Origin: Zelopaecilomyces penicillatus
Lineage: Eukaryota > Ascomycota > Sordariomycetes > Hypocreales > Pseudodiploosporaceae
Length of the DNA stretch: 64,000 nucleotides
Assembly (NCBI GenBank): GCA_005765155.1
Contig: VCCP01000004.1
Location: 3,596,001 to 3,660,000, forward strand
Reading direction: 5' to 3'
Positions 1 to 13,452 of this stretch are shown here, in pieces; position 1 is the first letter of the stretch, and each line of letters starts with the position of its first letter. The position numbers and the translations under genes are program-made. Below the pieces are notes generated by a model. That model did not search any database, was not told where the DNA came from, and was given only the letters and a program-made list of their open reading frames with translations.

Positions 1-3000
1 AATTCTATTAATATTTTATAAACTAAAAGATTAAGGAATATATTATTAATTATAATATTTATTAAAGAATAATATTATAATATTATTATTTATATAAATA
101 TCTTAATTCCTTATTAAAACTAAATTAATCCTAAAAAGAAATATTTATAAATTTTATTATAAAACTTTTATTTATTATATTTAATAAGAAAGATATAGAT
201 ATAATCCTAATAATTATAAATTAATATATAAAATATTATTTATTTCTTTTAATAAATATAATTATTATTATAATAAATTTTATAGAATTATTCTATTAAA
301 AGATAGAATTAAAATATAAGATATTAAAAAAGATTATATTAAATAAAGATCCTATTTTTATTAATAAATTCTAATTAAAACTTTATTATATATTTTAAAT
401 AAAAAAAGGCTTTTAATAGTATTATATCTTTAAATTAATAGATAAATAAATTAAATAAATTAAATATTAGAATATTATTTATATTATTTTTTAATAAAAG
501 AATAAATAACTTAAATAAAGCTTCTTTAAATAATATAATTTATTTATAACTCTATAATCTTTATAATAATTAATTACTCTCTTAATAAAGTATTATTTAA
601 TTATAAATTAGATTTTTTAAATATTAAAGATAATATTATAAAAAAAAAGATATTAATAATATAAAACTAATTAAAAAGATTAATAAAAATATAAAAAATA
701 TTAATAAAATACTAATAATAAATAATTAAAGCCTAAATTAAAAACTATAATAAACTATATATACTTTTAATACTTTAGAAAAAGGATATAATTATATTAA
801 ATATAAAGAATCTATATTTAAAGATAAAAAGGAAATTAATACTAAGATTTATTAATCTATTTTAAATCTTATAAAAGATTAAAATATAAGTATATTAATT
901 AATATTATTTAAATAATATTTATAGATTTATAATATATTTTATATTAGTCTATTAAAACTATAGATATAATAAATAAGGGATATTAATAATAGCTTATTA
1001 ATACTAGAATTAAAAAATAAAAAGAAATAAAAGATTAAGAAAATTAAAGATTAATTAAAAATTAAAAAAGAATTATATTATTTAATTAAATAATTAAGCT
1101 AGCCTTTTAAATATAATTAATAAATCCTAGTTAATAAAATAAATACTCTAAAATTAATAAAAATATTTAAAAAGAATTAAATAAAAAGGAAATATAAACT
1201 AAATAAAGGTATAATATAATAGAATAAAAATACTATAGAATTATAATTATTAATAAAAAGAATTTAAAAATTATATACTAGAAAATAATATTTAATTTAT
1301 ACCTTTTATCCTATTATAAATAAGCAATAAAAAGATAAAGAAAAGATATAAATAATATAATAAAACTCCTTTTATAATAAAATAAAAACTAAAAACTAAT
1401 AACTTAATAAAAACTTAATAATAATTTAATTATATTTATTTAAATCTAAAGGGTTATATAGCTTTAAGCTTATTATTAAGCTTAATAAAGTATAAGGGAT
1501 TCTTATTAATTAACTTAAAAAGAATAATATAAATAGTATACTTAATATATTATTAAAATATAAAGCTAGTGTTTATCTAAATAAGATAAAGACTTTATAT
1601 TATCTCCTATTTAACTAAATCAGCCTTATATAAGGTTTTAAGATATATCTATTAAGCTTAAATAATCTATTATAAAATTAATATTAAAACCTAAATAAAA
1701 TATTTATATACTTATTTAAATATCCTATTACTTTTAAGGGTAGAGCTATTAAATAACTAGTAATATTTAATAGGCCTTTTTTTTTCTCTTTATAAACTTT
1801 ATTAATTATAATATAGGTTTTAATAGGATTAATAATCCTAAAAGATTAATAATATATAATCTTAATTAATTTAAAAGCCAGATAAATCTTTAATAATATA
1901 TTAATAATTTATTAAATAAAAGTATTAATAAAAATAAGAAAGGTTTTATTATTAAGGCCTTTTTTCTTCTTATCTTAGATAATATATAGCCTTAATATTA
2001 TAGCTAAGAAATTAAGTATATTATTTAGTTTATAGGTATTATTTAATATAAAGGCTATAAATCTAAATAATATTAAATTATTAATAAAACCCCTTTAAAT
2101 ACTATTATTCTATATATTATTAATAGATATTATTTTTATTATTATATTATTAATAATATATTAATTTAATATTAATAAATAAATATTAAATTATTATTAT
2201 TTTATTAGGCTTAATAGCCTTTTTTATTACTTTAATATTAATTATTATAATTATTCTTATATAATATATATATTATATATATTATATAATAATTAATTTA
2301 ATATAATCTAGTTACTTTATAATTATATAGGTTTAAATAATAGATCTTTTAAAAAATATAATAATATAATAAAAGGATAATAAGAAATTAATAAAATAAA
2401 AAAGATAAATAAAAAAGATAAATAAAAAAGGTATAATAAAAATATAATTATAAATAAATAAAAAGAATATAATAAATCTAAATTCTAAGAAAATAAAATT
2501 TCTAAAATAATAAAATAATAATAATAAGGAAAATCTATTATAAGATAATAGATATATAATTAAGGTATTAGGATATTACCCTTAAAGAAGGAGATAATTA
2601 TAATAGGATTAGATATTTAAATACTTAATTATAATATATAATCTAAAAGATTATTAATTATTAAGGCTTTAGTAGCCTTTTATATTTAAAGAGTATAAAG
2701 GAAAAATAACTTAATTTAAGTATAAATCTTATTATTAATTAACTGATTAAAGCTATATAATCTTATTTAACTATACCTAGAATTCTCTTTATAAATATAA
2801 TTTAAAAGATATAATTATTTTATTATAAATTAAAAAAAAAAGAATAATAATAATATTATAATATTAAATAATTATAAACTTTTAAAAAGCTTAATTTAAT
2901 AATTAAAGCTATAATTATTAAATCTTTTAATTTATTATATTAAATTATTAGTTTTTATTTAATTTCTTTATAATAAATAAATAATATATAAAATATTAAT

Positions 3001-3062
3001 TATATTATATCTTAAAATTAATTAAATTATAAAATCCTTTAATTTTATATATTATATATATT
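1..3062. repeat. AT-rich RIP-degraded block
   Basis: The block is almost pure A/T, and I see no CG dinucleotide in it. CA and TG are scarce, and every reading frame is closed within a few dozen codons. This is the pattern left by repeat-induced point mutation in Pezizomycotina. It presumably represents transposon remains, but I could not recognise a protein domain, LTR or terminal inverted repeat. The right border, near 3062, is abrupt: normal GC content begins within about 60 bases. The left end lies outside the window. Confidence 0.85.
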
Positions 3063-3531
3063 TTTGAACTTAGAAGTAGCTATATGCACAAAAATTTATC
3101 TTATACTAATCTATAGTTGTTTAGGCGGCGTCAGAATTATTTTCCTGGTACCGTACCTCAGTACGTAAGATCGTACCCTGTAATTAGGTAGCTGTCACAG
3201 CGTGGGGTGGTTGGATGAGGTTTCCACGAGAGGCTTGCTGTGACCGTATCTTGCATTCGGCGCGCCGCCGAGGTGGGAGCCCAACGACGGTCTCGCTCCT
3301 TCAACTTCGGTCTTTTGCGCAACACTACAGTCTATAGCCGCTTAGATCTTGTCGCTAGCGGCTAGCTTGGATCACAGAACGACCTTACGCGGCGCTAGAC
3401 TTTGGCAACGTGCCACATGCACTGTAGCGCCAGCGACACAAGGCATCGAAACCCACTGACTGATAAAGTAGCTGCCCAGCTTCTTTTGCCACACCGTTGC
3501 AGCGAGTCAACTTGCCCGCAATCGAGCAAGC
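3063..3531. other. Promoter region of the 3532 gene
   Basis: This stretch of ordinary GC content separates the AT block from the first gene. It contains several KpnI-like GGTACC/GTACC words and a GGCGCGCC-type GC-rich word. I see no open frame with coding character. It presumably holds the promoter and 5' untranslated region of the downstream gene. Confidence 0.4.
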
Positions 3532-4725
3532 ATGCCACCGCCTCCCCGGACACCGCGACATTCTCGTCATTCTTCAATTGTCGACAGCTTTTCAGGATCC
3601 CCTACATTTCGTCGACTGTCTAAATCTTCTGCACAAGATGGTGCAACGCCGTTTCGCAACAGCTTAGTCCAGAGTGACTCGCTGGATCTCACCGTTCTTG
3701 CTAGTGGAGAGGCTGGACCTAGTAACGGCATGGGAAATCTTGCCGACGAATTGGCAGATGCCTTCACGGACTCTTGTGAAGAAGATGGAGATTATGACGA
3801 ACAGATAGATGCGGAACAAGGAACCAAGTTTGGTGATCAAGGTTTAGGCGGAGGACAACATAATGGTTTAAACACCAGCAGCACATGGATGGTCACGAAG
3901 AAAGATGGCGCTCTCGGCGTACCATCCCCCCACCGAAAATCCCATCAAAGGAAGGAGAGCCAGTACGATGGCAGCGAATATGGCTCGGAATCTGACCTCG
4001 ACCAAACTGGAATGTCACCAAGTCTAGTAGCAAGGATCGATGCCGTGGAGTCTCTGGCGAGAAGGGGAACGGAGAACTATGGTGGACCTGCAGATGACGT
4101 GCTGAAAAGAGTGACAGATGGGCTACGGGATCTTGGGTCACAATCCAGTGTCGAGGGCAGCGCTTCAAGGTGTGTTTCGCAAGAAACTTTTGTTACAATA
4201 CCCCGCTGACTGATATCCAGGCTGATAACAGCGCACTCGGCGCTTACTACCCATTTGGCGCATCAGACTCGCCAGCTGCACAATCTTACCTTTCCGTTGC
4301 TGTCCCCTTTAGCCTCAGCCCCCGATACGGACACAATTGAAAGTCTCGTGCCGCTTCTTATGTCTCTCTCAGATGATATGCCCCGCCCATCTACCTCTGC
4401 CTTCAACTCTCTAGCAGCTTTACACTCCATTACGGCCGAGCTCATCCAAACTTTAAGCTATCTTTCCGACTCGCTGCACATGTCCCGACAGACAACAGCA
4501 ACGGCAACACGCAGACTGAAAAGCGCCAGGGAGGTTGTAGCTGAGATTAGAAAAGAAGATGAGTTACGACAGCAGGGTGAGAGGTGGCTGACCCGTGGAA
4601 ACTGGGGCGAACGCTTGGAGAAAAGGGAATGCGCTGGTGTCTGTGGAGATGTCATTGGTGGATTTGAGGATGTTTGTAATGGATGGCGGGAGCGGTTGCT
4701 TGCGCAAGAACAAACCCAAGCATAA
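3532..4725 (+). CDS. Uncharacterised Ser-rich protein with C-terminal helical domain
   Basis: I do not recognise this protein. I read two exons, 3532-4169 and 4221-4725, giving about 380 residues. The 51-base intron has donor GTGTGT and acceptor CCAG and keeps the frame. The start is the first ATG of the open frame and begins MPPPPRTPRHSRHSS. Residues 1 to about 190 are low-complexity and Ser/Thr/Arg/acidic-rich, with many SP/TP sites, suggesting a disordered, phosphorylatable region. The part after the intron looks helical (LITAHSALTTHL, then SAREVVAEIRKEDELRQQ) and ends in a Trp/Cys-containing segment (WLTRGNWGERLEKRE). The intron joining two compatible frames supports a real gene. A structural or cell-cycle adaptor is possible, but that is only a guess. 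It sits alone between two RIP blocks. Confidence 0.6.
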
Positions 4726-5400
4726 CATTATGAACATGGAGCCGAGCCATGGCTCCCAAGACGGTCATTTTGAAGGTAACGATATGATACCTCTGTTTCA
4801 CACCCAAGTCAGAGAGGTACTGGAGATCAACAGCCTCATAACCGGGCCGGTCGATACCGTAGGAAAAGCGCATTGGCATATATCCACACTGGATTGCGTC
4901 CCTCGACAAAGTCAACAGTGGGCATGGCGATTTGGACTGGCCAGTTCCTCTGCTCATATATGAACTATAATGATAAGATGAATTGCATGACAATAGTTGT
5001 GGATCTTGCGTGATTGGTACATGGCACTCTGGCCTGGCCTACTCGCTTTAATCATGCATGGTTTTGAAGATCATAGCTTCCCAATTGTCGACAATCAGTG
5101 ATAATTATGGTAGGTTATTAACATGATCGCTGCGATGAGATAGCCCTGAACCCAAGGTGACCTGCCACTTGCTCGGTTTCCATTCAGAAACCTTAAATTA
5201 GGCACTTGGCAACATTAACTAATGCTGTGCCATTGTTATGGTATGCTATAACTAAGACAGAAAGGGCTAGGTCAAGGCAAGAAAGGGTTTAGCTTCCATC
5301 ATCTTCAAGAGTTATAGCAGAAAGAATCGCTAAAATACTAACAAGCAAGGAAGCAACAATTTTGCATCGTCAGTGACAACCTCCTGAACGAAAACCAATC
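4726..5400. other. Intergenic, normal GC, no gene seen
   Basis: This is the downstream region of the 3532-4725 gene. Short frames cross it, but none has coding character or a domain I recognise. It passes into the next AT-rich block around 5400. Confidence 0.4.
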
Positions 5401-7660
5401 AATATAAAACGCTATTAAAAACAGAACTAAAAGAATATATAATATCTTTTATAATCCAGAAAGATATTTTGATAAGTGGATTAAACACACCCCTCTCTTA
5501 TTACTGATAATTAAAAAGAAGATACACTAATTATAGCTTTAAAAGACTATTTATTCTATATAAGTAGATAAGATATACCTAGATTATTTTAAAGGGTATT
5601 ATTAAATACAGAGGTTTCTCTTTTTATTTTTTTTAAAAAGTCTTTAAGAATTCTTAATAGTTTTAATTATTTTTTAAACTAATTATAAAATAATTAATTA
5701 ATCTTTAAAATTTAATATATATTATTATTATTTTATTTTATTTTTATATATTTTATTTAAATATATTTATTAAATAATATTAAATAATATATAAATTAAT
5801 TTAAAATATTTATTTTAAGCTTATATTAGTTTTTTTATTATTATTAATATATATTATAAAAGTATTAATTTTATATTTAAAATATCTATTAATTTAAAAA
5901 TTTATTAAATTAAAATTCTTAATTAATAATTAATAATTATTTTTTATTTTTAATTATATAAAAATATCTTATAATATTATAATTTATATTTTATTAATAT
6001 TAAAAAAAAATATAATTATTTTTAATATTTTTAATTATAAAAAAGATTATTTATTATAAAGATTTTTAAATTTATATATTATATTTATTTTTAATATTAT
6101 AAAAGCTTTTAAAATATTAATAAATTATTTTTATATTTTAATATATTATTTAATTTTAATAAATTATTTATTTATTTATATTAAATATTATTTTTTAAAA
6201 CTTTTATAATTATAAATAATTATATTAATATTATAATATATAATTTTAGTTTTTATAATAATTAATTTAATTTTTTTTAAATCTTTATTAATTTTATTAA
6301 AAAAGAATCTTAAAATTAAATTATTAATTTTATATATTTTAATTAATTTATATTTTTTTATAAATATAATAATATATAAAATATAATAATAAAAATTTCT
6401 TTTTTATTTAAAAGAATTATTTTTAATATTTTTATTAGATATTATAGCTTTTTAAGCTTATTTAAAATTAATTAATTTATTTAAGATTTTATAATATTTA
6501 TTAATTAAAGCTTTAATTTTAATTAATTAATTTTTATATTTTTATTTATAAAAGCTTTTTTTTTATTTAATAATAATATTTATAAAAGTTAAACTTATTA
6601 AAAAATAATAACTTAAAATTATTTAATAGTTTATTTATATTATATTAATAAATAATTTTAATAAAGCTAAAAATAAAAATATTTAATAATTAAAAAATAT
6701 TAAAAAAAATAATAAAATTATAAAAATAAAATAGTATTTAAATAATATTTAAATTAAAAATCCTATATTATATAGCTTTTATAATTATTAAAAATTAAAA
6801 GTCTGTTTTAAATTATTTATTATTTTATTTTAAAAATAAAGATATCTTTAAACTATTATAAAATTATTTTATTAAAAATCCAATCTTTTAAAAATATATA
6901 AAAATATTAATTAATTAAAAAAATTATTATTACTATATATTTTATTTTTTAATATAATTAATAGATTTAATTTCTTATTTATAATTAAAATAAATTTAAT
7001 TATTATAATTTAATATTATATTTATAATTATTTTTAAATAGCTATATTTTTTAATAAGCTTTTAAATATAAATTTATTATTTTTAAATTCTTTTAAAATA
7101 TTTATTTTATTTATATTAAAATATAAATATAAAAAAATATATTTAATTTTTAATATATTAAAATAATTATAAAAATATTTAATTTATTTTATTATAATAT
7201 TATTAATATATTAAAAATAATTTTTTTTATTTTAAAAGATTTTAAGTTTTATATTATAATATAAAAGATCTTATATTTAATATTCTTTAAAAGATTTAAT
7301 AATATTATTATTAATAAAGATTTATTAAATTATTTTTTAAAATTAATTATATATTAAAATAAATCTTAAAGTATTTTATATAAAAATATATTTATAGAAT
7401 TATCTTTTTTATATAAAAAATAATATTTTAGCTTTTTAATAATATATAAAGATTATAAGCCTTTTAATTAGTTATAAAATATTAAATAAAGAATATCTTA
7501 ATATTTATAAATAATTTATTAAAATATATTTAAATTTATATCTTTAATAATATTTAAGATATTATTTTTAATATAATTAAGTATAAAGAATTTAAAAATA
7601 TAATCATTAGATTTTTAATATATTAAATATATAAGAAAACACGATTATAATATTTAAGGT
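5400..7660. repeat. AT-rich RIP-degraded block
   Basis: A second near-pure A/T block with almost no CG and no usable reading frame. The left transition (5400-5640) is gradual, through moderately mutated sequence. The right border near 7660-7680 is sharp and is followed by a G-rich run (GGCCGGTGGCGGGGGGCGG). It presumably consists of RIP-mutated repeats, but no element type could be recognised. Confidence 0.8.
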
Positions 7661-7679
7661 TTAAATTAGTATTGGTATT

Positions 7680-9333
7680 AAAAGGTGGCCGGTGGCGGGG
7701 GGCGGTCGGTGGCTAGGGGTCTCGACTTACGATGTACTGTACCTTGAAGGCAATATTGTGGCCAGTTTCATTGTCTGACAATAAATCATTGGTTGCTGGA
7801 GACGCGAAAGAGGCACGAAAAGGGGCGTTCCGCGTCCGAACCATTCAGCACGTGCTGGACGCGGGGTATCAATTGTTGATTGAGGATGATGATGGTTGGT
7901 TGCTGGTGACCTCCTTAGCCGCGCTTGTGGGTGGCGATGATACATGACAGCCAACCATTTCATTCGCATAACACGTCGTACGCGCCGGCATGAATGCTGG
8001 AAAGTACATGGCATTTCGCGCAATGTACTTTTTCTATTACGTCGGTGTCGACGAATTAATCATCGGAGCCAGATTCGTATTGGAATGTTTATCCGCTGCA
8101 GAATAACAACACGGAAGTACACCTTAGATGGAACACATTTAAGCTAAATCCATAACTGGCTCTCATGCATTGTTATTGCTTATAGACGCGAAGAATGCAC
8201 ATGGGTCCCCGTAATTAAATGTTTGTTGTTGTTAAAACCGTCACATGCGGGGTACATGCACAAGGACATTAGGCCCACCACATGTCCTTGGACGCCAATC
8301 ATTCTCTTGCACACACTTGCGCAGACTCGTCGCATCATCAACACACCCAGGCCATGTTGTCGGGCGTATTTATGTGCGTTAACTGAGGGTCAATTGATCC
8401 TATCTAGCTAGGTATTGTTTGTGTCCTCCTTCTAGGCGCGCTTCTCCGTTCTGAGAAGTCGCGTCTACCGGAATATCCGACAAGTTGAATTTCCTCAGGT
8501 ATCAAAACCCCAGCATTACCACTTTGGACAAATAAGAGTACACGTCACAATGTGCTGTCTGTAGGAGTTTGTGATGACTGTATGCTCTTGCGCAACCGTT
8601 CCGATATTTACTTATGAAAATAAAGATGAGATTATCGAAGAAAAGAAAGTGCTTATCGTAGCTTGTGCTCAAACGAAGCCCAAACTGTTGAAACAATTCG
8701 ACCACAAGGTTTGGGCTGCCGTGTCGGGTCACGTGAGGTGTATGCCTAGACAGAGGAAGCATACAGTAGCTAGATACCTAGGAATCATCTTACCTTTTGC
8801 GAACTCACATACGCCCCGACAGTGGTAGCAACACCATAAACCAGGTTTGCGAAAACCACACCAGACCGAATGGCCATCCAAGCACGCTAGTTCATTGTTT
8901 AAACAACTTCCGCTGGGCATCGACCGTCTTGTTGAAACTCTGTCCAAGCCCCTGTCGACGGAATAAACTCGATTATCGATGAAAACTCACCCACACCTCC
9001 AAGCCCTCAAACCTTGACTCCCATCCATCACAACTCCCCTTCATTCTATCAAATCTCGTCGTCATCACTAGTGATAATTTGAAACTCTGCCACCTCAACT
9101 ATCAGACATATCATCACCAAGACAAGACAAAAGCCTCACCCCACCTGGAACTGGCAACGAACTACGGTCCGAAATCGACTTACCAGCCTTGCATTTTGGC
9201 TGACTTGGTTTCCTTAATGCGGCAGAAGCAAAATAGCCAGGAAATCCAGGAAACCGGTCAATTCACGAGGATACACCACCAGGGTGGCTGTATTTTGACG
9301 TTGACATCTTAGGAACTGCGCTTAGGACATACG
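7680..9333. other. Long intergenic or 5' region upstream of cdh1
   Basis: About 1.65 kb of ordinary composition. Several frames of 60 to 98 codons exist on both strands, but none shows a domain, consistent codon use or believable splicing. The part after about 8980 is C/T-rich (CTCCCCTTCATTC-like), as is usual for fungal promoters and 5' leaders. It probably contains the promoter and a long leader of the Cdh1 gene. A short unrecognised gene cannot be excluded. Confidence 0.35.
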
Positions 9334-11141
9334 ATGACCGGATCAGGCCAGTCGGGAAAGTTGTCTGGGGGTTACGCCAAATCAAAGTCACAAGGCGTCG
9401 CTGGCCCAAGTGCACTACGGGTAGACCCTGAAGGCCCTCGCCCTCCTGCTAACCCCCAAGAATGGACCCAAAGCACGCCTACAGCAAGTCCTCACCGTAA
9501 ACGACAGCGTATCAACGGTGATCGGTAAATAGCCTTGACTCTCAGAAAGCTTACAATATCCAACTCAGCAAGCTAACAAAATCTAGCTTCATCCCGACTC
9601 GTTCTGGCCAGGATTTACAAGCCAGCTTCAGCCTCCTCCATGAAGATGGGTCCCCTGCCACACCTTCGAGGCAGAAGAAAAGGACGCCTCATGGCGAGCT
9701 TCATTTTCAGAAGAGTCAGCCACTTCCATTAGTCCTAGCTACTGCATCTCCGTACTGACTTTAGTTAGCTGAGGAGGCAAACCGTACTTTCTCTACTTTA
9801 CTTCGTGCTGAGCTCTTCGAGGGATCCGTACCGCAAACGACAACCCCTGCCCTATCGCCAGAGAAAGTTTTACCACCATCGTCACACATTAGTGCCAATG
9901 ACGGCACTCGATCGCATACACCACCAAACAATGGTTCTGCCTCACCAGTCCCGCCCTCTCTCACACCCTCTACACCCCACAAGAACCTTTTCACGTATCT
10001 TTCCCCACGCCATCATAGCCATGTTGCTGGGCATCCGACCCCATCAAAGACACCACAAAGCCGCCACGGCCTGAACCTGGATACCAGAGCCGAGATTTAT
10101 AGCCTTTCTCCAGTCCGGTTGGGAAGTCAACAACTGCTCTTAAGTCCACGACGTCAGCCACGGGCAGTTAGCAAGGTCCCGTATAAAGTGCTTGATGCGC
10201 CCGAGCTAGCCGATGATTTTTATCTGAACTTAGTTGATTGGGGTAGCGCCAACGTTCTTGGGGTTGGACTCGGATCTAGTGTCTACATGTGGAATGCTCA
10301 GACAAGCAAGGTCAACAAGCTTTGTACACTCGAGGATGACACTGTAACGAGTGTGTCTTGGATTCAGAAGGGGACACACCTCGCGATCGGTACAGGCAAA
10401 GGCCTTGTTCAGATTTGGGACGCTGAGAAGGCTCGAAGACTAAGAACTATGACTGGCCACACCGCCCGAGTGGGCTCACTTGCTTGGAACACACACATAC
10501 TTACATCTGGATCACGAGATCGACTAATTTACCATCGAGACGTTCGGGCACCTGATCAGTGGCTCAGAAAACTTGTCGGCCACAAGCAGGAGGTTTGTGG
10601 GCTGAAATGGAATTGTGAGGACGGACAGTTGGCCAGTGGTGGCAACGACAACAAGCTGATGGTCTGGGACAAACTATCGGAAACCCCATTATGGAAGTTC
10701 TCTGACCATACTGCCGCCGTCAAGGCCATTTCTTGGTCACCCCACCAACGTGGCTTGCTGGCGTCAGGGGGTGGTACCGCTGATCGACGGATTATCTTTC
10801 ACGATACTGTCAAGGGAACAGTTATTAACGAAATTGATACAGGCAGCCAGGTTTGCAACCTGGCATGGTCCAAAAATTCAAACGAAATAATATCGACACA
10901 TGGGTATAGTCAGAACCAGATTGTGGTTTGGAAATATCCATCTATGACACAAGTAGCTAGCTTAACAGGGCACACATATCGCGTCCTTTATCTAGCAATG
11001 AGTCCAGATGGCCGGGTTGTTGTGACAGGTGCTGGGGATGAGACATTACGATTCTGGTCTGTCTTTGGCCGTCGACCAGGCACCCGGGAAGAAGGAGAGT
11101 GTGGGGGTGGAAAACTAGCTGATTGGGGAGTTATTCGCTAG
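9334..11141 (+). CDS. cdh1: APC/C activator Cdh1/Fizzy-related, WD40 protein
   Basis: This is a substrate adaptor of the anaphase-promoting complex, needed for mitotic exit and G1. Exons are 9334-9524, 9587-9714 and 9769-11141, giving 563 residues. The first junction recreates the C-box DRFIPTR (residues 63-69) that contacts the APC/C. The second intron uses the unusual donor GTCAGC. Next comes the conserved stretch TEEANRTF, then seven WD repeats (for example GHTARVGSLAW, ASGGNDNKLMVWD, TGAGDETLRFW). The protein ends in the Ile-Arg tail (WGVIR) that docks on Cdc27-type TPR subunits. C-box, WD propeller and IR tail together separate this family from ordinary WD40 proteins. The sequence around the C-box and RTF region fits Cdh1/Srw1/Ste9 better than Cdc20. 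The gene is convergent with the Gpc1 gene downstream. Confidence 0.93.
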
Positions 11142-11859
11142 CTTGATTTCCCTCCAGCAAGTCGATCAACTCTCTGGGTTCTCGACTTGCCTCAACCAAA
11201 GCCCTGCCCCTCGCGCATTTGTAATATCTCTCATCTGACAATGGGAGGATAGTGGCTTAAATTTTTGGTCTGCGGAGAACACTGATACGAGGTTTAAGGA
11301 CATGATGGCGTTTTGGAGTAAGTTGGGGCAGTGTATTGGATGGATGGACAGCGTCTCAACAGCGATGACTTTTTTCGTTTTATTGTCAGCATAGCGGGGC
11401 TAGTGGATATGAATGCAAGCAAACACACAGTTTTGCTATCACATATGCTGAAATGAGTTGACCGTGATGTCATTATTTATAAAGTGAGGGACCAAGATCT
11501 AGGCGTGCAAGATACATATGGGCTTGCTAGATGGTCGCTAGACAGCCAGTGCAAATCCAACAATCGCCGAAATGAACTCAACTAAAGGGCAACAATTCTA
11601 GTAAGCATGAGATGTGACGCTATAAAACCATCTACTTCAAACTACTTCCCAACCCATGAAACAGGGCCCGTATTACGTCGTCATCAACCGAGTAACGCTC
11701 CATAGCACAAATAGAAAAACAGGTGGGTTCGCAAACCCAACAAAGCATATAAAAACCAAACGCCGAGCTTCGTATCTGTCGTACTGCATTTCTCCCCTAC
11801 AGGATGCTGTTGCTGTAAACAACCTGTTGCTTTCCCTTTGACTTGGCACCGTAGTCTGT
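11142..11859. other. Convergent 3' intergenic region
   Basis: This region lies between the stop codons of cdh1 (plus strand) and gpc1 (minus strand). It probably holds both 3' untranslated regions. I see no gene, repeat or RNA structure that I can support. Confidence 0.4.
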
Positions 11860-13452
11860 TTAAGATGTTCCCCAGGCTCTTCTGTCTCTTGTGTCGTCCC
11901 TGACTCCTTCATCCACACCCGTCGCTATCGCCGCAGGTCTCTCGTCGAGAAGGGGAATTTGGTCCAAGCTAATCCTGCGGATTGCGCTTGCACCTAGTTT
12001 GTTAAACTGCATATCTTTTGGATAACCTTTTGGCTCTTCCGGTAGAGCTTCACCAAGCGCAGAAGTTACATCGGAAAGGGGAGCCATTTGGGGTGACTGG
12101 ACCATCAACTCAGCCGTGTTTTGCCATTTTAGAACGTCTGCCTTCATTGCTTCCAATTCCTTCTGGAAACGCTTGCCAAAGACATCAATGTAGAACGTTG
12201 AGCCGTTGTAAATACTCCAAGAGAAGACAGAGAGCAGAAATATTGTGGAGGCATGGCGGCTAAGAAACCAGAGAGGACACGGAAGCATGGTGAGCACTGC
12301 ATATGAGTACTGTATCATCATGAAAGATGCTTCCTGTAGACCGTCAGGGAGAGATAGAACCAATCTCCCAATCCAGGTTTTGGAATATGATTGGCGCATC
12401 CATGTGAATGATGTTGGGCGCCCTGCAGCGATTTTTTCGGCACGACGGACGGTAATAAAAAAGTAGTAACTCAACTGCCAGATAGCGTAAGGTATTGAAC
12501 TCCAAGCCAGCATGGACAAGATGTTGGCATAAGCTGTGGGGGATCCAGGGGCGGAGTTCCTAACAGCCCAAATGGCAGGAAATCGCTGCTTTTGTAGATC
12601 TGGGTCGACAAGGTGTACAATACAATGAAGCGTTGCGCAAGGCATGATATGGATGAAAAGAGACGTGACCTTGTCAAGGCTGTGAAATACGAGAGAGTTA
12701 CGCCACATAATAATCGCCACAGCGTTGTTGCCATATGCCAAGCAATAAGCAGCAGTGAAAAGCCGCTTGGAGTTGGGGAAGATCCAAATACTAATTCCTA
12801 GGAGAAAGTTGACAAAGTAGCAGAGGTCAGCCAGGAAATAGTGATATCCGCGACGGTGGTATGTGAATATGCGGATTGGCATAAAATAAACCAACTGCGC
12901 GGTGTACCAGATATGGAAGTATTGGGGATATCCTCCAATCAAGTATCCGCTTATAAAGATGTTCATAACGCCGAAAATGAATGCTATCTTTTCTCGAAGA
13001 CTGATGGCCTTGGTGTCATTCCAGCGACTGCCTAGCTTGTCCACACGATGGCGCATGCGCTTTTTGTACCGGTCGAGTTGCTCCTCAGCCGAAGGGGCGC
13101 GTCGCCTCCATTCTTCCACCATAAGATCACGAGCGAGCTGAGTCTTGGATTTGAGGGCATCTCGGGATCGGCGTACCTTGTCAGTCTGAGCCGAAATTCC
13201 CTTCTGAAGTTTCTCGAGCTGCTGCGGCAGGGCAAGATTGTCAAGAAGATCGAGAACAGTTAGACGATCCAGAGGCGGTAGTGAGTCCCAGTCATCATGG
13301 TAGCCACTACTCCCAGAGAAGGACGGGTTTCGTGATAGTCTGGGACTCTTTGGTGTGGTAGCGCTGAATGTTGGGGTATCTAGACCAGTGACCTCTAGGG
13401 GCGATGGCTGTTCGGCTCTTGAAGCAGCAAATGCTTCATTCTCGGACGTCAT
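11860..13452 (-). CDS. gpc1: Glycerophosphocholine acyltransferase, DUF2838 membrane protein
   Basis: An intronless frame of 530 residues. Family members (yeast Gpc1/YGR149w) acylate glycerophosphocholine with acyl-CoA to give lysophosphatidylcholine, recycling phosphatidylcholine at the ER. The N-terminus is a Ser-rich disordered tail followed by a basic coiled stretch (residues about 70-145). A polytopic membrane core then spans about 160-455, with hydrophobic helices such as FGVMNIFISGYLIGGY, YFLADLCYFVNFLLG and ASTIFLLSVFSW. Family-type motifs include YHRRGYHYFLADLCYF and WRNSLVFHSLDK. The start MTSENEAFA is the only in-frame Met before the conserved part. Length and topology match the fungal family. 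Confidence 0.88.
   Translation of the reverse strand: MTSENEAFAASRAEQPSPLEVTGLDTPTFSATTPKSPRLSRNPSFSGSSGYHDDWDSLPPLDRLTVLDLLDNLALPQQLEKLQKGISAQTDKVRRSRDALKSKTQLARDLMVEEWRRRAPSAEEQLDRYKKRMRHRVDKLGSRWNDTKAISLREKIAFIFGVMNIFISGYLIGGYPQYFHIWYTAQLVYFMPIRIFTYHRRGYHYFLADLCYFVNFLLGISIWIFPNSKRLFTAAYCLAYGNNAVAIIMWRNSLVFHSLDKVTSLFIHIMPCATLHCIVHLVDPDLQKQRFPAIWAVRNSAPGSPTAYANILSMLAWSSIPYAIWQLSYYFFITVRRAEKIAAGRPTSFTWMRQSYSKTWIGRLVLSLPDGLQEASFMMIQYSYAVLTMLPCPLWFLSRHASTIFLLSVFSWSIYNGSTFYIDVFGKRFQKELEAMKADVLKWQNTAELMVQSPQMAPLSDVTSALGEALPEEPKGYPKDMQFNKLGASAIRRISLDQIPLLDERPAAIATGVDEGVRDDTRDRRAWGTS

Noticed and set aside
1..3062. Possible mitochondrial origin of the AT-rich blocks
   Set aside because: There are no mitochondrial genes, tRNAs or group I intron motifs. 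The blocks abut nuclear genes with spliceosomal introns and share transition-only differences with other blocks, which fits RIP.
7727..8023. Overlapping plus and minus frames of 70-98 codons at the edge of the AT block
   Set aside because: Neither strand reads as a protein family, and no introns extend them into something recognisable.
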